Assembly (NCBI RefSeq): GCF_022549695.1
Contig: NZ_JAKZGS010000029.1
Coordinates: 1 to 36,054 of the forward strand
Reading direction: 5' to 3'
From: Belliella calami
Lineage (GTDB): Bacteria > Bacteroidota > Bacteroidia > Cytophagales > Cyclobacteriaceae
DNA length: 36,054 bases
Of this stretch, positions 1 through 9,329 are shown piece by piece. The notes under the pieces are model-generated. The model did no database searches, was not told where the DNA came from, and saw only the letters and a program-made list of their open reading frames with translations. Numbering within the stretch: position 1 is the first letter of the stretch; each line of letters begins with the position of its first letter. Made by a program: the position numbers and the translations under genes.

Positions 1-99
1 CGGACAAACATGCTTAAAAGTAATCAAAATTACCTCTGGGACACCCAAATTCAAAATCAAAAAACTATAAAACATTACCCGTCAGAACCTTACGATTAA
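1..99 (+). CDS. Possible C-terminal end of a gene cut by the window edge
   Basis: Frame 1 is open from the first base to a TAA at 97-99, giving 32 residues that end in HYPSEPYD. I recognise no family. A stem-loop with a T-run lies about 95 bases downstream and would fit as the terminator of a + strand unit entering from the left. An open stretch this short can arise by chance, so this is a weak call. Confidence 0.25.
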   Translation, partial: RTNMLKSNQNYLWDTQIQNQKTIKHYPSEPYD

Positions 100-192
100 A
101 TGGGACTGACGACTGTCGAAGTCAGGAGAAACAAGAGAATTGTTTAATTGCAAAAGAGGTTATTTTAAGATACCCTAACCTGTAGATTTATT

Positions 193-223
193 AAAGGACC
201 ATCTGTTTCGGGTGGTCTTTTTT
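193..223 (+). terminator. Rho-independent terminator
   Basis: A 9-bp stem (197-205 with 209-217, three G-T wobbles) closes a TTT loop and is followed by TTTTTT at 218-223, with AAA just before the stem. It probably ends the transcript that enters from the left edge. Confidence 0.7.
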
Positions 224-261
224 CTTTTCCGTCTTTTTTAATCTATAATGTATGTATCCCC

Positions 262-388
262 TTTTTTGCACGTAGCCAAGCAATAGAATGTTTGATGGAC
301 GATTTGAGGTTCTGTTGGCTGTTGTCCTGTGACGAGAATTTGCAACACAAAAAACCCCTTCTTAGCCAGCATGCAACATTTCTGATAT
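262..388 (+). repeat. Structured intergenic repeat, copy A
   Basis: It shares blocks with copy B at 9197: GTAGCCAA followed by GCAA or ACAA, then a GATTTGAGGTTCTGTTG stretch like GATTCGGGTATCTGTTG, then GTTGTC...GCAAC, and the terminal box GCATGCAACATT ending near 386. An outer stem (GAGGTT with AACCCCTTC, imperfect) and an inner GTTG/CAAC stem can form. No + strand gene follows, so this copy may be decayed or may make a free-standing RNA. Confidence 0.45.
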
Positions 389-666
389 TCTTGATTTATG
401 ATAGTATACCGGTTTTTCCAAATACCTTAGATATTATAGAATCGATGAATAGCATTGCGTTTTTTGTACTGTATTCAATATTTATCCTTTGAAACTAGCC
501 ATATGATATTGGTGAGATAAAATAGGTGTTGATAATCAGCAATGATACCAGAAGATGGATTTTTATATGAAATCACATGGAAAATTGTCAACTGTGGAAG
601 CTAAATTCAAGCAAAAAAATAATTAAAAACAGAGGGTACACCTCTTGATATTCATTGTTTCAACCT

Positions 667-779
667 AGCTGGAGTGTGAAGTGTTGGATAGTTCTTGTTG
701 CCTATATGGAACCTCTAACAAGGTTTCGCATTAAGGCAGGTGTGTATGTTTTCTATCCAGACTTAGTTACACTCCAGCT
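667..779. repeat. 113-nt imperfect inverted repeat (MITE-like or structured RNA)
   Basis: The outer arms AGCTGGAGTGT (667-677) and ACACTCCAGCT (769-779) are perfectly complementary. Further in, TGGATAG pairs with CTATCCA, TGCCT with AGGCA, and ACCT with AGGT, so the two halves fold back along most of the length. It lies about 24 bases beyond the stop codon of the reverse-strand lipoprotein gene. There is no T-run on either side, so it is not an ordinary terminator. No clear target-site duplication is visible. Confidence 0.55.
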
Positions 780-803
780 GGCTGCTTCAAATGGTCTATT
801 GAC

Positions 804-1910
804 CTAATTTTTCTTTTCTTCAAAGAAGTTTGATATCCTTTTGGTAAAAGATCCACAAACTGCATTGCAAGTTGTCGTGACCAATACCGTTTCACTATTT
901 ACTTGATTAATTGAAGATATGAATCCACCTTCGAGCTTTGAGTTGTTGAGTTCAGTGAGGCTTAGCCGATTTGTACCTACGTTTACCAAATAGATTTTAT
1001 CATTGTTGAATCCGATTATCTGATCATTTATTGTAGTTAGCTGCAAATTGGCAAAAACTGGATCAATCGGGAATTTATTTGCTATTTGTCTTTGAGTGCC
1101 ATTTTTGTTGGATTTGTATAAGGTGATCTCTTGATTGGTATTGTGGGTGCCAAAAGAATACATTTCATCTTTCAGGATTACAGTTTTATAAGAGTTGTAA
1201 GATCCAATTCTGGTAGTTTCGCCTTGATCACTGATTTGGAGTACTTCCCCCGCTATATTTATGATGAAATAATCCTCAAATGACACTATCTGGTAAATCT
1301 GATCATAATAGTCAATGACTTGTGGCTTGATTGACACTATATTTATTACTGTAAGCTCTTGCCCATTGAGACTTGTCTGGATAAGGAAGAAACTTGGGTT
1401 GTTTTCTGCAATGCCTTCTTGGGAGGTTCTGTAAGGGACCAGTACAGCTCCACTGCCTGATATGCCCAATGCTTCACTTTGCCACCTTGGAATATCCTCA
1501 AAACCCGTAAAAGAAGCATCATAAGATCTGGGATCAATTTTTACAAAACTAGACTCCTGTAAGTTGGACAGCGGTGCAATGTAGATGTCTGTTTCCGTTC
1601 TACTTGCCAAAATTTTGGAAGATATCGGAAGTTTGTACCAGCCAGGTCTTGATATAAATTTCTCAAATATGAATGGATTATTTTCGACGTTTAACTGTAC
1701 ATCATTGTATATTGAATTGTAGCCCATCAGAATAAGCTTGCCATCGATCATCGCTCCGTTTATTATTCCATCAAAGACACTGCTGGACTGTGCCCATTCT
1801 GTCTGTTGAATGTTTGGATTGATATTCTCACCATCTTCTTTACTGCAAGAAAATGAAATATAACCTAATATAAGGATATATATGATGATTTTAATTTGTG
1901 TTTTACCCAT
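804..1910 (-). CDS. Lipoprotein of unknown function
   Basis: The protein has 368 residues. It starts with a Lys-rich N-terminus, a hydrophobic segment (about residues 7-20) and a Cys in the context SFSC followed by SKEDGE, which is a typical Bacteroidota lipoprotein signal with an acidic residue soon after the Cys. The rest is rich in short beta-strand-like stretches with recurring aromatic/Gly patterns, as in beta-propeller proteins, but I can assign no family. It is likely anchored in the outer or inner membrane facing the periplasm or surface. It diverges from the NRPS gene, so its role in that pathway is unproven. A promoter candidate lies at 1938-1969, and a 113-nt inverted repeat follows the stop. 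Confidence 0.75.
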   Translation of the reverse strand: MGKTQIKIIIYILILGYISFSCSKEDGENINPNIQQTEWAQSSSVFDGIINGAMIDGKLILMGYNSIYNDVQLNVENNPFIFEKFISRPGWYKLPISSKILASRTETDIYIAPLSNLQESSFVKIDPRSYDASFTGFEDIPRWQSEALGISGSGAVLVPYRTSQEGIAENNPSFFLIQTSLNGQELTVINIVSIKPQVIDYYDQIYQIVSFEDYFIINIAGEVLQISDQGETTRIGSYNSYKTVILKDEMYSFGTHNTNQEITLYKSNKNGTQRQIANKFPIDPVFANLQLTTINDQIIGFNNDKIYLVNVGTNRLSLTELNNSKLEGGFISSINQVNSETVLVTTTCNAVCGSFTKRISNFFEEKKN

Positions 1911-1937
1911 TACCCTTAGCTTTTAAATAATTAAAAA

Positions 1938-1969
1938 TAAACTTAACATATAAAAAAATGTATTTCAAA
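1938..1969 (-). promoter_or_regulatory. Candidate Bacteroidota promoter for the lipoprotein gene
   Basis: Read on the minus strand, TTTG (1969-1966) is followed after 20 bases by TAAGTTTA (1945-1938), one base off the TAnnTTTG consensus. Transcription would start about 20 bases upstream of the ATG. Confidence 0.4.
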
Positions 1970-2158
1970 CAATATTGGTTTTATTTTAAATAATAATTTT
2001 ATTTGACTTCCTTCTTCCTTGTTTAGAGTCTTGTAAAGTCTCTCCAATAAAGGAATTTCTTTATTCCAGAATTTAGTTTTATGATTATACGCTTCTTTAC
2101 CAGTAGCTTTAATTCCAAGGTTGATTGCATGCTTATGTTCAATATCTATGAGTATCTA
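1943..2158 (-). pseudogene. Possible remnant of a coding region
   Basis: A stop-to-stop frame of 70 codons on the minus strand has no ATG start. Its first 49 residues look protein-like, with a charged amphipathic stretch containing EHKHAINLGIKATGKEAY followed by FWNKEIPLLERL. The last 20 residues are hydrophobic and look like read-through. I cannot name a family. It may be the tail of a gene lost next to the NRPS locus, or chance. Confidence 0.25.
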
Positions 2159-2565
2159 ATATCAATTAATATCGGATCTATGCTAAATCAGGCTTTTTTT
2201 AGTTAGTGGCAAAGTTCCGTATATCCGTATTTAGTTTTTCACGAGATGAAGATCAGCATACAGATGGTTTCTTTACACCATTATTTAGAAAGTAGCAGGT
2301 AGCCAAAAAAGTAAATTGCCTTTTGCATTTTCCTAATTACTCCAATTCCTATAATTAAAATACGTGTTGATTTTTCACATAGATACAGTCCGAGTATTCA
2401 GTTTTGACTGTCTACTTTTGCAGTATTGCTACACTGCCTGATATCGTTTCGAGTTCTCAAATTAATTCAAGTAATTTTCATGCTTTAATAAGTTTAATTT
2501 TTATTGCTAACTACATCTTAGAGTCAATATTTTAACTCATAAAAAAAGAATTTTAAATACATAAA

Positions 2566-2596
2566 TTTGTATCTTAAATAAAATAACCTAACTTTG
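2566..2596 (+). promoter_or_regulatory. Bacteroidota-type promoter of the NRPS/PKS operon
   Basis: TTTG at 2566-2569, a spacer of exactly 19 bases, and TAACTTTG at 2589-2596 match the Bacteroidota -33/-7 consensus. The start of transcription would fall near 2602, giving a leader of about 35 bases before the ATG at 2638. Confidence 0.7.
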
Positions 2597-2637
2597 ATTG
2601 AAGTTTTAGGTTTGGGTATTTTTAAATTAAATGCAGT

Positions 2638-5600
2638 ATGGTGTGTTTGAAAAGCAAAATTCATTCTTTTTTTGAAAAGATGGCTACTCTTAGTCCTGAG
2701 AGTATAGCTGTGGTCTATAATGGTGAAAAAATCACCTATAGCAAATTGAATGAAGAATCGGATTTGTTAAGGAATTATATCCTCTCAAATCATGCCAATG
2801 AAAAGATTATTGGAATCAGTACCTCCAAAAATATTCATACTATTACTGGCATGCTTGCCATTCTCAAAGCTGGTAAAGCTTATTTGCCTTTAGACTTAGA
2901 TTCTCCCTTAGAGAGGACTTCTTCGATGATAGCTATTGCTGATGTCAAATCTTGCATTTCGCCACAATCGGAGTTTGATGGCATGGCAAGATTTGGCTTG
3001 TCCAATATTTCCTTGACCGAAAGGGGAAAAACCCAAATTGCGATTTCTAATCTTGACACTGATTTGGCAGTAATCTTATTTACTTCTGGATCCACTGGTG
3101 AACCTAAAGGTGTAGAAATCAGCCATCAGGGAATCAGTGAGTTGATCTCGTATCAGCTTGAGAAGATTGGTGACTTGAGTGACGAACATATTTTACAATT
3201 TGGATACCTTGGATTTGATGCGTCTATTTTGGAAATATTTGTTGCTTTGTCCTCTGGTCGCACTATCCATCTCATTGATGAAATCAATAGATTGGATCCT
3301 AGGTTTTTATTGGATTATATCTGCAAATATAGCATCAGTCGAATTTTTCTTCCTTATGTCTCCCTGCAGTACTTTGCCAACGAGGTGGTAAAATCAGGTC
3401 TGTACCCAGCTTCATTGAAAGAAATAGCTACAGGTGGTGAGTTACTCAAAATCACTCCAAACATAAAAAAATGCTTTCAAAAACTTCCAAATGCAAGGTT
3501 GAAAAACATGTATGGTCCCACCGAAGCGAGTGTCTTGGTGACAGAGCATGTTCTAGATAAAGATCCTGAAAAATGGGAAGAGATCCCAAATATCGGTTCT
3601 GCTATCGCTGATTGTAGGCTATATGTTTTGGACGAAAACTATAATAAATGTAAGGAAGGTGAATTTGGCGAATTGTACATCATGGGTAACTGCCTGGCCA
3701 AAGGGTATATCAATAGAGAGGCTTTGACTGCTGAGAGATTCATCAACCTATCAACCATTGATCCGGATTTTGATATTGCCTATAAGACAGGTGATGTCGT
3801 TTCTTTTGATTCTAAAGGTTCATTCCATTTCAAAGGTAGAGTGGATGATCAGGTAAAGATTAGGGGCAACAGGGTAGAGCTTGGTGAAGTTGAACTGAAT
3901 ATCAATATGAATCATCTCGTGGATCAGGCTGTAGTGAAATTGGACTTCGATGCGTCTGGACAAAAAATGATCGTTGGGTATGTACAATTCCATCAGAAAA
4001 ATCCCGACAATATAGGATCTTTGAAAGCTTTCCTGAAAAATAGTCTGCCGGATTATATGATCCCTGATTTTATCGTGGAAATGGATGTTTTCAACAAAAC
4101 CGCTTCCGGAAAGATCGACAAAAAATCCCTGCCCAAACCCCAGCAGATTAGAATGGAGGTTCCTCTGGAATTTGTGAATCCTAATAATGATTTTGAAAGA
4201 GATGTTTGTAGGATTTTTGCAACTGTCCTCCAATATGACATTATCGGAATGACTGACAATTTCTTCGAATTTGGAGGGAATTCGCTCAAAGCACAGAAGT
4301 TGATCACACTATTAGGAGAAAAGATACAGGTACACGTACCTATCATCAAATTGTATCAGCATCCTACCGTGCAGGATTTTGTTGTGAATGTATGTTTTGA
4401 TGGCTCGGAACAGCCTCTAAAACAAACAGATAAAAGTCCCAAGAATAATAACGCTCCGACAAAAGATGTCGCTGTCATTGGTGTGGTGGGGAGATTCCCT
4501 GGTGCAAATGATACCAAAGAACTATGGGATATACTTAAGTCAAACAAAGAAACAATAAGGGTTTTTGATGAAGCGGATATGGATAATTCCATCGATCGAT
4601 CCCTTCTGAACAATCCATTTTATGTAAGAGCTAGAGGTGTTGTTGAAGGTTTGGATATGTTTGATGCTTCATTTTTTGGGTTAAATAAAAACCTGGCAGA
4701 GATGATGGATCCACAGCAGCGCGTGTTTTTGGAAGTTGCATATGAACTCCTCGAAAGTTCTGGATATAGAATTGACAGCAAGGCATTGCACATAGGTGTT
4801 TTTGCGGGGATAAGTTCAAATACTTATTTCACAAACAATCTGCTTACGCATCCAGAAAAGATCAAAGATTTGGGTGACTTCCAAGTAAGTGCACTCAATG
4901 AGAAGGACTTCATAGCTTCACGTACGTCCTATCACCTTAATTTGACAGGTCCCGCTGTCAGTGTCTATTCAGCTTGTTCTACATCCCTTTTGGCAATTGT
5001 ACAAGCTGTAGAAAGCATACGTCTGGGAAATTGTGAAATGGCAATAGCTGGAGGTGCAAGCGTCAAAAGTCCTATGATTAGTGGTCATCTGTATGAAGAA
5101 GGTGCTGCCTATAGCAAGGATGGTCATTGCAAATCCTTTGATGCTGATGCAAAAGGTACTGTATTCAGTGACGGTGCTGGCGTGGTCTTATTAAAGGAGA
5201 TCGATGCTGCTAAGAGGGATGGAGATAATATCCTCGCTATCATAAAGGGAGTTGGTGTCAACAATGACGGTGGAAATAAGGGTAGCTTTAGTGCTCCAAG
5301 CGTAGAAGGTCAGGCTATTGCTATCCGCACGGCTATCCAAGATGCAGGAATCAGTGCAGACCAGATCTCTTTTATAGAAGCTCATGGCACAGGCACTCCT
5401 CTTGGTGATCCCATTGAGATCGAAGGGCTCAAGTTAGCTTTTGGAAATGTAGAACAAAAAGGTTACTGTGCCATTGGAAGTATCAAAAGCAATATGGGCC
5501 ACCTGAATGCTGCTTCGGGTGTTTCAGGATTTATTAAAGCTGTTTTGTCCATTCAAAACAAACAAATGGCTCCAGTACATGGATTCCAAAGGCTCAATCC

Positions 5601-8600
5601 TAATATTGATATTGCTGAATCTCCTTTTTTTATCAATGAACAATTGAGAAGCTTCCCTGAGGACAAAAAGTTGTTTGGTGGAGTTAGTTCTTTTGGTGTT
5701 GGCGGAACAAATGTGCATGTGATTCTCGGCGAACCAGACTCTGTTATGCTTCTGGCCAAATCGGAAAAGGACTATGATCATTACTTGATCAATTGGTCAG
5801 CCAAGTCAGAGAGATCTCTAAAGCTTTTTGCAGGTAAAATATTGGCTTTTCTGTCGGACAATCCTGATGTTTTACTAAAAGATATCGCTGCCACTTTGCA
5901 GCTATCCCGCCATTCTTATTCCAAAAAGGCTTTTCTGATTGTGAAAGATAAAATAGATCTTAAAGAGAAGTTGCAGAAAATAGTCACTTTTGGCTTGGAA
6001 AGCCAAAATACTACTTCAGTCAAAGACTTTGCTTTTATATTTACTGGTCAAGGCGCCCAATACCTAAATATGGGAAGGTCTTTGTATGATAGTTTTGAGA
6101 CTTACAAGAATGCAATTGATGACTGCATCAAGATTATCAATCCTATCATGGGGATGGATTTTGGTAAGGTGATTTTTCCGGATAACAATAGCCCCGAAGC
6201 AAATAGCCTTTTAAGAAATACCAAATTTACTCAGCCAGCTATTTTTATCACTGAATATGCATTGGGTAAGTTATGGATTGAGTTGGGAGTCGCTCCTTTG
6301 GTTTTGTGTGGACATAGCATAGGAGAGTTTAATGCAGCTGTTTTTGCAGATGTAATGACTCTGGAAGACGCTATTGGGTTAGTTTGCCGACGAGGACAAC
6401 TTATGAGTGAGCTTCCAGTAGGTGCCATGCTTGCTGTCAGAGCTAAGCCTGATACGCTTATCGGAAGTTTGCCTATTGGAGTTTCCCTCGCGGCCATCAA
6501 TACCCCAGGGGCATGTGTAGTAGCTGGAGAGCCAGAGCGTATCAAGGAGTTTGCCTTGAAGCTACAGCTAGAGGGTGTTCAGTCAAGGATGTTGCAGACA
6601 AGCCATGCCTTTCATTCTCATATGATGGCTCCAGCAGTGGATTTGTTTGAAAAGGAATTTGAGAAAATCACCCTCAATAGACCGAGATTGCCAATCGTAT
6701 CTACAGCCACGGGCGCTTTACTCAAGGATGAAGAGGCAGTCAATCCAAAATATTGGGCAAACCAGATTCTTAGTCCAGTATTGTTTTCGGATGCTATTTT
6801 ATCGATAGAGGAAACTGGCGCTTTCAATTTTCTGGAGGTAGGCCCCGGAAATGTCCTAAGTTCGCTTGTGAGACAGCATAATTTGAACAGCAAGCCTTTG
6901 ATTGTCAGTAGTGTTTCGCAGACTGATGAGGTGCAGACTGAGTTCGAGACATTTTTGCTTGCGGTTGCCAAGATTTGGAGCGCTGGAGCAAAGGTGGATT
7001 TTAGTAAATTCTATAATAATCCTCAGCCGCTTTATGATTTTCCTACATATGCTTTTGATAAGCAAAGATTTTGGCTTGAACCCAATCAAAAAAATCACGA
7101 AAGAAATCCGACTCATGGACAGACATCACTTCAAAATATTAATATCGAAAAAATAAATACAAATACTGCAATGGAATCTAAAGATACTTTTTCACAAAAA
7201 ATCCAAGAAATAATCTTGAATGCTACTGGAGTCCAAATGCCTGACGAAAACACTACTTTTTCCGAAATGGGCTTGGACTCATTGATCCTCACACAGCTGG
7301 GGGCAAAGTTTAGAAATGAGTTTGGTATCCAGTTGACATTTAGGCAACTCAACGAGGATTTGCAAAATGTGGGCAAGATTGTAGCCTATGTAAAGGAAAA
7401 TATTTCCGAAAATGATAGGGCAAGGTATATTATCCCAGCTTCACAAAATGAAAGTTCACAGCCATCCTATTTCCAAGCTGCTTTACCCTCAGTTCAGTCG
7501 CAAGTGACAAATTCGCATTTGCCAGCCGCTGCTGTAGATCATTCTGGTCAAAACATGATGATCAACCTGATTGCTCAGCAAATGGAGTTACTTTCTAGGC
7601 AATTGAGCCAAATTCAGCAGCAATCTACTCCAATTGCCACTACTATTCCACCTGTCGCTGGCATCACTCAGGCTACTCAAGAGGTAGCACCGCCGGTGGC
7701 TCTTTCGAATAATCCCAAAATTCAGCTTACAGAGGCTGAGCAAACTGAACTCAAAAAGCCTTTTGGGGCTATTGCAAGAATCCAAAAGAAGGATGTAGAA
7801 TTGAACGACATCCAAAAAAAGTTCATTGAGGATCATTCAAAAAGATACATGAATGCCACCAAATCTTCCAAAGCCTATACTCAGGAGCATAGATCATATA
7901 TGGCAGACCCTAGAGTCGTGTCGGGGTTCAAGCCAAGCCTCAAAGAGATGATTTATTCTCCTGTCGTAAACAAGTCTTTAGGAAGCAAACTTTGGGATAT
8001 CGATGGCAATGAATACTTAGATGTTCTCAATGGCTTCGGATCGATTATTTTTGGTCATAGGCCAGATTTCATCAATGAGCGACTCAAAGAACAACTGGAA
8101 AATGGCTATGAAATTGGTCCTCAGCATCCATTATCGGGAAAGATTTGTAAACTAATCTGTGAAATGACTGATCATGACAGAGCGGCACTTTGCAATACAG
8201 GATCGGAGGCAGTCATGGGGGCGATGAGAATTGCTAGAACAGTCACCGACAAAAGATTGATCGTGTCCTTTAACGGATCATACCATGGGATTTTTGATGA
8301 GGCTATTGTAAGAGGAGTACAAAACAAGAGTGTGTTTCCTGCTGCAAGTGGGATTATGGAAGAATCAGTTCAGAATATGTTAGTGCTTGATTATGGGACA
8401 GATGAAAGCTTAAGAATTATTCAGGAAAGAATAGGTGAAATCGCCGCTGTCTTGGTAGAGCCAGTACAGAGTAGAAGGCCTGAATTTAGACCTGTGGAGT
8501 TTTTGAAAAAAGTCCGAGAAATCACTTCCAAGTCTGGATCAGCTTTGATTTTTGACGAAGTCATCACTGGCTTTAGAATGCATCCTAAAGGCGCTCAAGG

Positions 8601-9168
8601 AATCTTCAAAATCAAAGCTGATATATGCACATATGGCAAAGTGATCGGTGGTGGCTTGCCTATCGGTGCCATCGGTGGGACGAGAAGGTTTATGGATGCT
8701 TTGGATGGAGGTCATTGGGAATATGGGGATGCCTCTTTACCTGAGATCGGTGTAACCTATTTCGCAGGTACATTTGTAAGACATCCTTTGGCATTGGTAT
8801 CTTCTCTTGCAGCTTTGGAGTTCATGAAAAATGATGCTGGTAAGATGCAATATGAGCTTACAATGAAGACTGATCAGCTTGCAGAAGAACTCAATGCTTT
8901 CTTTGTTCAGCAAAAACTTCCATTTGAGATTGTGCATTTTGGATCGTTGTGGAAATTCAAGCCTAAGTATGAAATAAATCATACTGAGCTTATATTTTCC
9001 CTAATGAGGGAAAGAGGTATTCATATTTATGATGGTTTTCCTTGTTTTATGACCACAGCACATACAGCGCTAGATCTTGAAAAAATCTCCCAGACATTCA
9101 AAAACAGTGTTTTGGATTTGATGGATGCAGGATTTTTTATGGAGCATAGAATCTTGGAAAATGTTTGA
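2638..9168 (+). CDS. Hybrid NRPS/PKS with built-in aminotransferase (A-PCP-KS-AT-ACP-AMT)
   Basis: This 2176-residue megasynthase starts a short assembly line. An adenylation domain (about 10-500; FTSGSTGEPKG near 147, YGPTE near 292, K of SGKID near 492) loads the first carrier (FGGNS, Ser549). The ketosynthase (about 610-1040) has Cys780, His916 and His955. The acyltransferase (about 1130-1430) has GHSIGE with Ser1227 and HAFH at 1323-1326, the signature of malonyl-CoA specificity. A second carrier has Ser1548 in GLDSL. A Gln/Pro/Ala-rich linker (about 1590-1700) leads to a class III PLP aminotransferase (about 1755-2176; DEVITGF with Asp1973, Lys2001 in YGKVIGGG). ACP-AMT fusions of this kind occur in MycA/ItuA, where they convert a beta-ketone to a beta-amine. 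There is no KR, DH, ER or C domain. The A pocket reads roughly D-A-L-F-A-G-M-V-L-K, so an amino acid with a hydrophobic side chain is likely. Confidence 0.93.
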   Translation: MVCLKSKIHSFFEKMATLSPESIAVVYNGEKITYSKLNEESDLLRNYILSNHANEKIIGISTSKNIHTITGMLAILKAGKAYLPLDLDSPLERTSSMIAIADVKSCISPQSEFDGMARFGLSNISLTERGKTQIAISNLDTDLAVILFTSGSTGEPKGVEISHQGISELISYQLEKIGDLSDEHILQFGYLGFDASILEIFVALSSGRTIHLIDEINRLDPRFLLDYICKYSISRIFLPYVSLQYFANEVVKSGLYPASLKEIATGGELLKITPNIKKCFQKLPNARLKNMYGPTEASVLVTEHVLDKDPEKWEEIPNIGSAIADCRLYVLDENYNKCKEGEFGELYIMGNCLAKGYINREALTAERFINLSTIDPDFDIAYKTGDVVSFDSKGSFHFKGRVDDQVKIRGNRVELGEVELNINMNHLVDQAVVKLDFDASGQKMIVGYVQFHQKNPDNIGSLKAFLKNSLPDYMIPDFIVEMDVFNKTASGKIDKKSLPKPQQIRMEVPLEFVNPNNDFERDVCRIFATVLQYDIIGMTDNFFEFGGNSLKAQKLITLLGEKIQVHVPIIKLYQHPTVQDFVVNVCFDGSEQPLKQTDKSPKNNNAPTKDVAVIGVVGRFPGANDTKELWDILKSNKETIRVFDEADMDNSIDRSLLNNPFYVRARGVVEGLDMFDASFFGLNKNLAEMMDPQQRVFLEVAYELLESSGYRIDSKALHIGVFAGISSNTYFTNNLLTHPEKIKDLGDFQVSALNEKDFIASRTSYHLNLTGPAVSVYSACSTSLLAIVQAVESIRLGNCEMAIAGGASVKSPMISGHLYEEGAAYSKDGHCKSFDADAKGTVFSDGAGVVLLKEIDAAKRDGDNILAIIKGVGVNNDGGNKGSFSAPSVEGQAIAIRTAIQDAGISADQISFIEAHGTGTPLGDPIEIEGLKLAFGNVEQKGYCAIGSIKSNMGHLNAASGVSGFIKAVLSIQNKQMAPVHGFQRLNPNIDIAESPFFINEQLRSFPEDKKLFGGVSSFGVGGTNVHVILGEPDSVMLLAKSEKDYDHYLINWSAKSERSLKLFAGKILAFLSDNPDVLLKDIAATLQLSRHSYSKKAFLIVKDKIDLKEKLQKIVTFGLESQNTTSVKDFAFIFTGQGAQYLNMGRSLYDSFETYKNAIDDCIKIINPIMGMDFGKVIFPDNNSPEANSLLRNTKFTQPAIFITEYALGKLWIELGVAPLVLCGHSIGEFNAAVFADVMTLEDAIGLVCRRGQLMSELPVGAMLAVRAKPDTLIGSLPIGVSLAAINTPGACVVAGEPERIKEFALKLQLEGVQSRMLQTSHAFHSHMMAPAVDLFEKEFEKITLNRPRLPIVSTATGALLKDEEAVNPKYWANQILSPVLFSDAILSIEETGAFNFLEVGPGNVLSSLVRQHNLNSKPLIVSSVSQTDEVQTEFETFLLAVAKIWSAGAKVDFSKFYNNPQPLYDFPTYAFDKQRFWLEPNQKNHERNPTHGQTSLQNINIEKINTNTAMESKDTFSQKIQEIILNATGVQMPDENTTFSEMGLDSLILTQLGAKFRNEFGIQLTFRQLNEDLQNVGKIVAYVKENISENDRARYIIPASQNESSQPSYFQAALPSVQSQVTNSHLPAAAVDHSGQNMMINLIAQQMELLSRQLSQIQQQSTPIATTIPPVAGITQATQEVAPPVALSNNPKIQLTEAEQTELKKPFGAIARIQKKDVELNDIQKKFIEDHSKRYMNATKSSKAYTQEHRSYMADPRVVSGFKPSLKEMIYSPVVNKSLGSKLWDIDGNEYLDVLNGFGSIIFGHRPDFINERLKEQLENGYEIGPQHPLSGKICKLICEMTDHDRAALCNTGSEAVMGAMRIARTVTDKRLIVSFNGSYHGIFDEAIVRGVQNKSVFPAASGIMEESVQNMLVLDYGTDESLRIIQERIGEIAAVLVEPVQSRRPEFRPVEFLKKVREITSKSGSALIFDEVITGFRMHPKGAQGIFKIKADICTYGKVIGGGLPIGAIGGTRRFMDALDGGHWEYGDASLPEIGVTYFAGTFVRHPLALVSSLAALEFMKNDAGKMQYELTMKTDQLAEELNAFFVQQKLPFEIVHFGSLWKFKPKYEINHTELIFSLMRERGIHIYDGFPCFMTTAHTALDLEKISQTFKNSVLDLMDAGFFMEHRILENV

Positions 9169-9196
9169 TCAATGAATTATGGATGTCCGCTTTCAT

Positions 9197-9329
9197 GTAT
9201 GTAGCCAAACAAAAGATTCTCCGTTGAGAGATTCGGGTATCTGTTGTCGTGATCTGTGATCTACGCCACGGCAACTTGTTGAAGAGTATCCGAAACATTT
9301 AAAGTCTTTTTTACTTAACATGCAACATT
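9197..9329 (+). repeat. Structured intergenic repeat, copy B, between the two megasynthase genes
   Basis: It starts near GTAGCCAAACAAAAG (about 9201) and ends with AACATGCAACATT. An outer stem pairs TTCGGGTAT with GTATCCGAA, and an inner stem pairs GTTGTCGTG with CACGGCAAC; each has 9 pairs with only G-T wobbles. The run from CTTGTTGAAGAGTAT to AACATGCAACATT matches copy C at 26.2 kb closely. It fills the 239-bp gap before the second NRPS gene, so it may be an internal promoter, an attenuator or a processing site. Confidence 0.6.

Larger units (their letters stand above)
224..803. other. Non-coding gap with two structured elements
   Basis: No convincing gene is seen here. A 66-codon open frame at 292-492 has an unnatural composition and runs through repeat sequence. 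The stretch holds copy A of a structured repeat (about 262-388) and an imperfect inverted repeat (667-779), both listed separately. Confidence 0.5.
1911..2637. other. Divergent intergenic region upstream of the NRPS/PKS gene
   Basis: The 727-bp gap between the lipoprotein gene (reverse) and the megasynthase (forward) is AT-rich. It holds the two promoter candidates and the possible gene remnant listed separately. A second TAnnTTTG box (TACTTTTG, 2413-2420) has no -33 element at the right distance. No regulator gene is seen. Confidence 0.5.

Noticed and set aside
292-492. 66-residue + strand open frame
   Set aside because: It runs through the structured repeat copy A, has odd composition (many Phe, Ile, Cys) and lacks a promoter or homologous feel.
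7131-7376. Reverse frame across the carrier domain at 7261
   Set aside because: It is a shadow of the conserved GLDSL carrier-protein region.
2880-9000. Many short open frames inside the megasynthase genes, on both strands
   Set aside because: They lie inside clearly functional domains in another frame and show no domains of their own.
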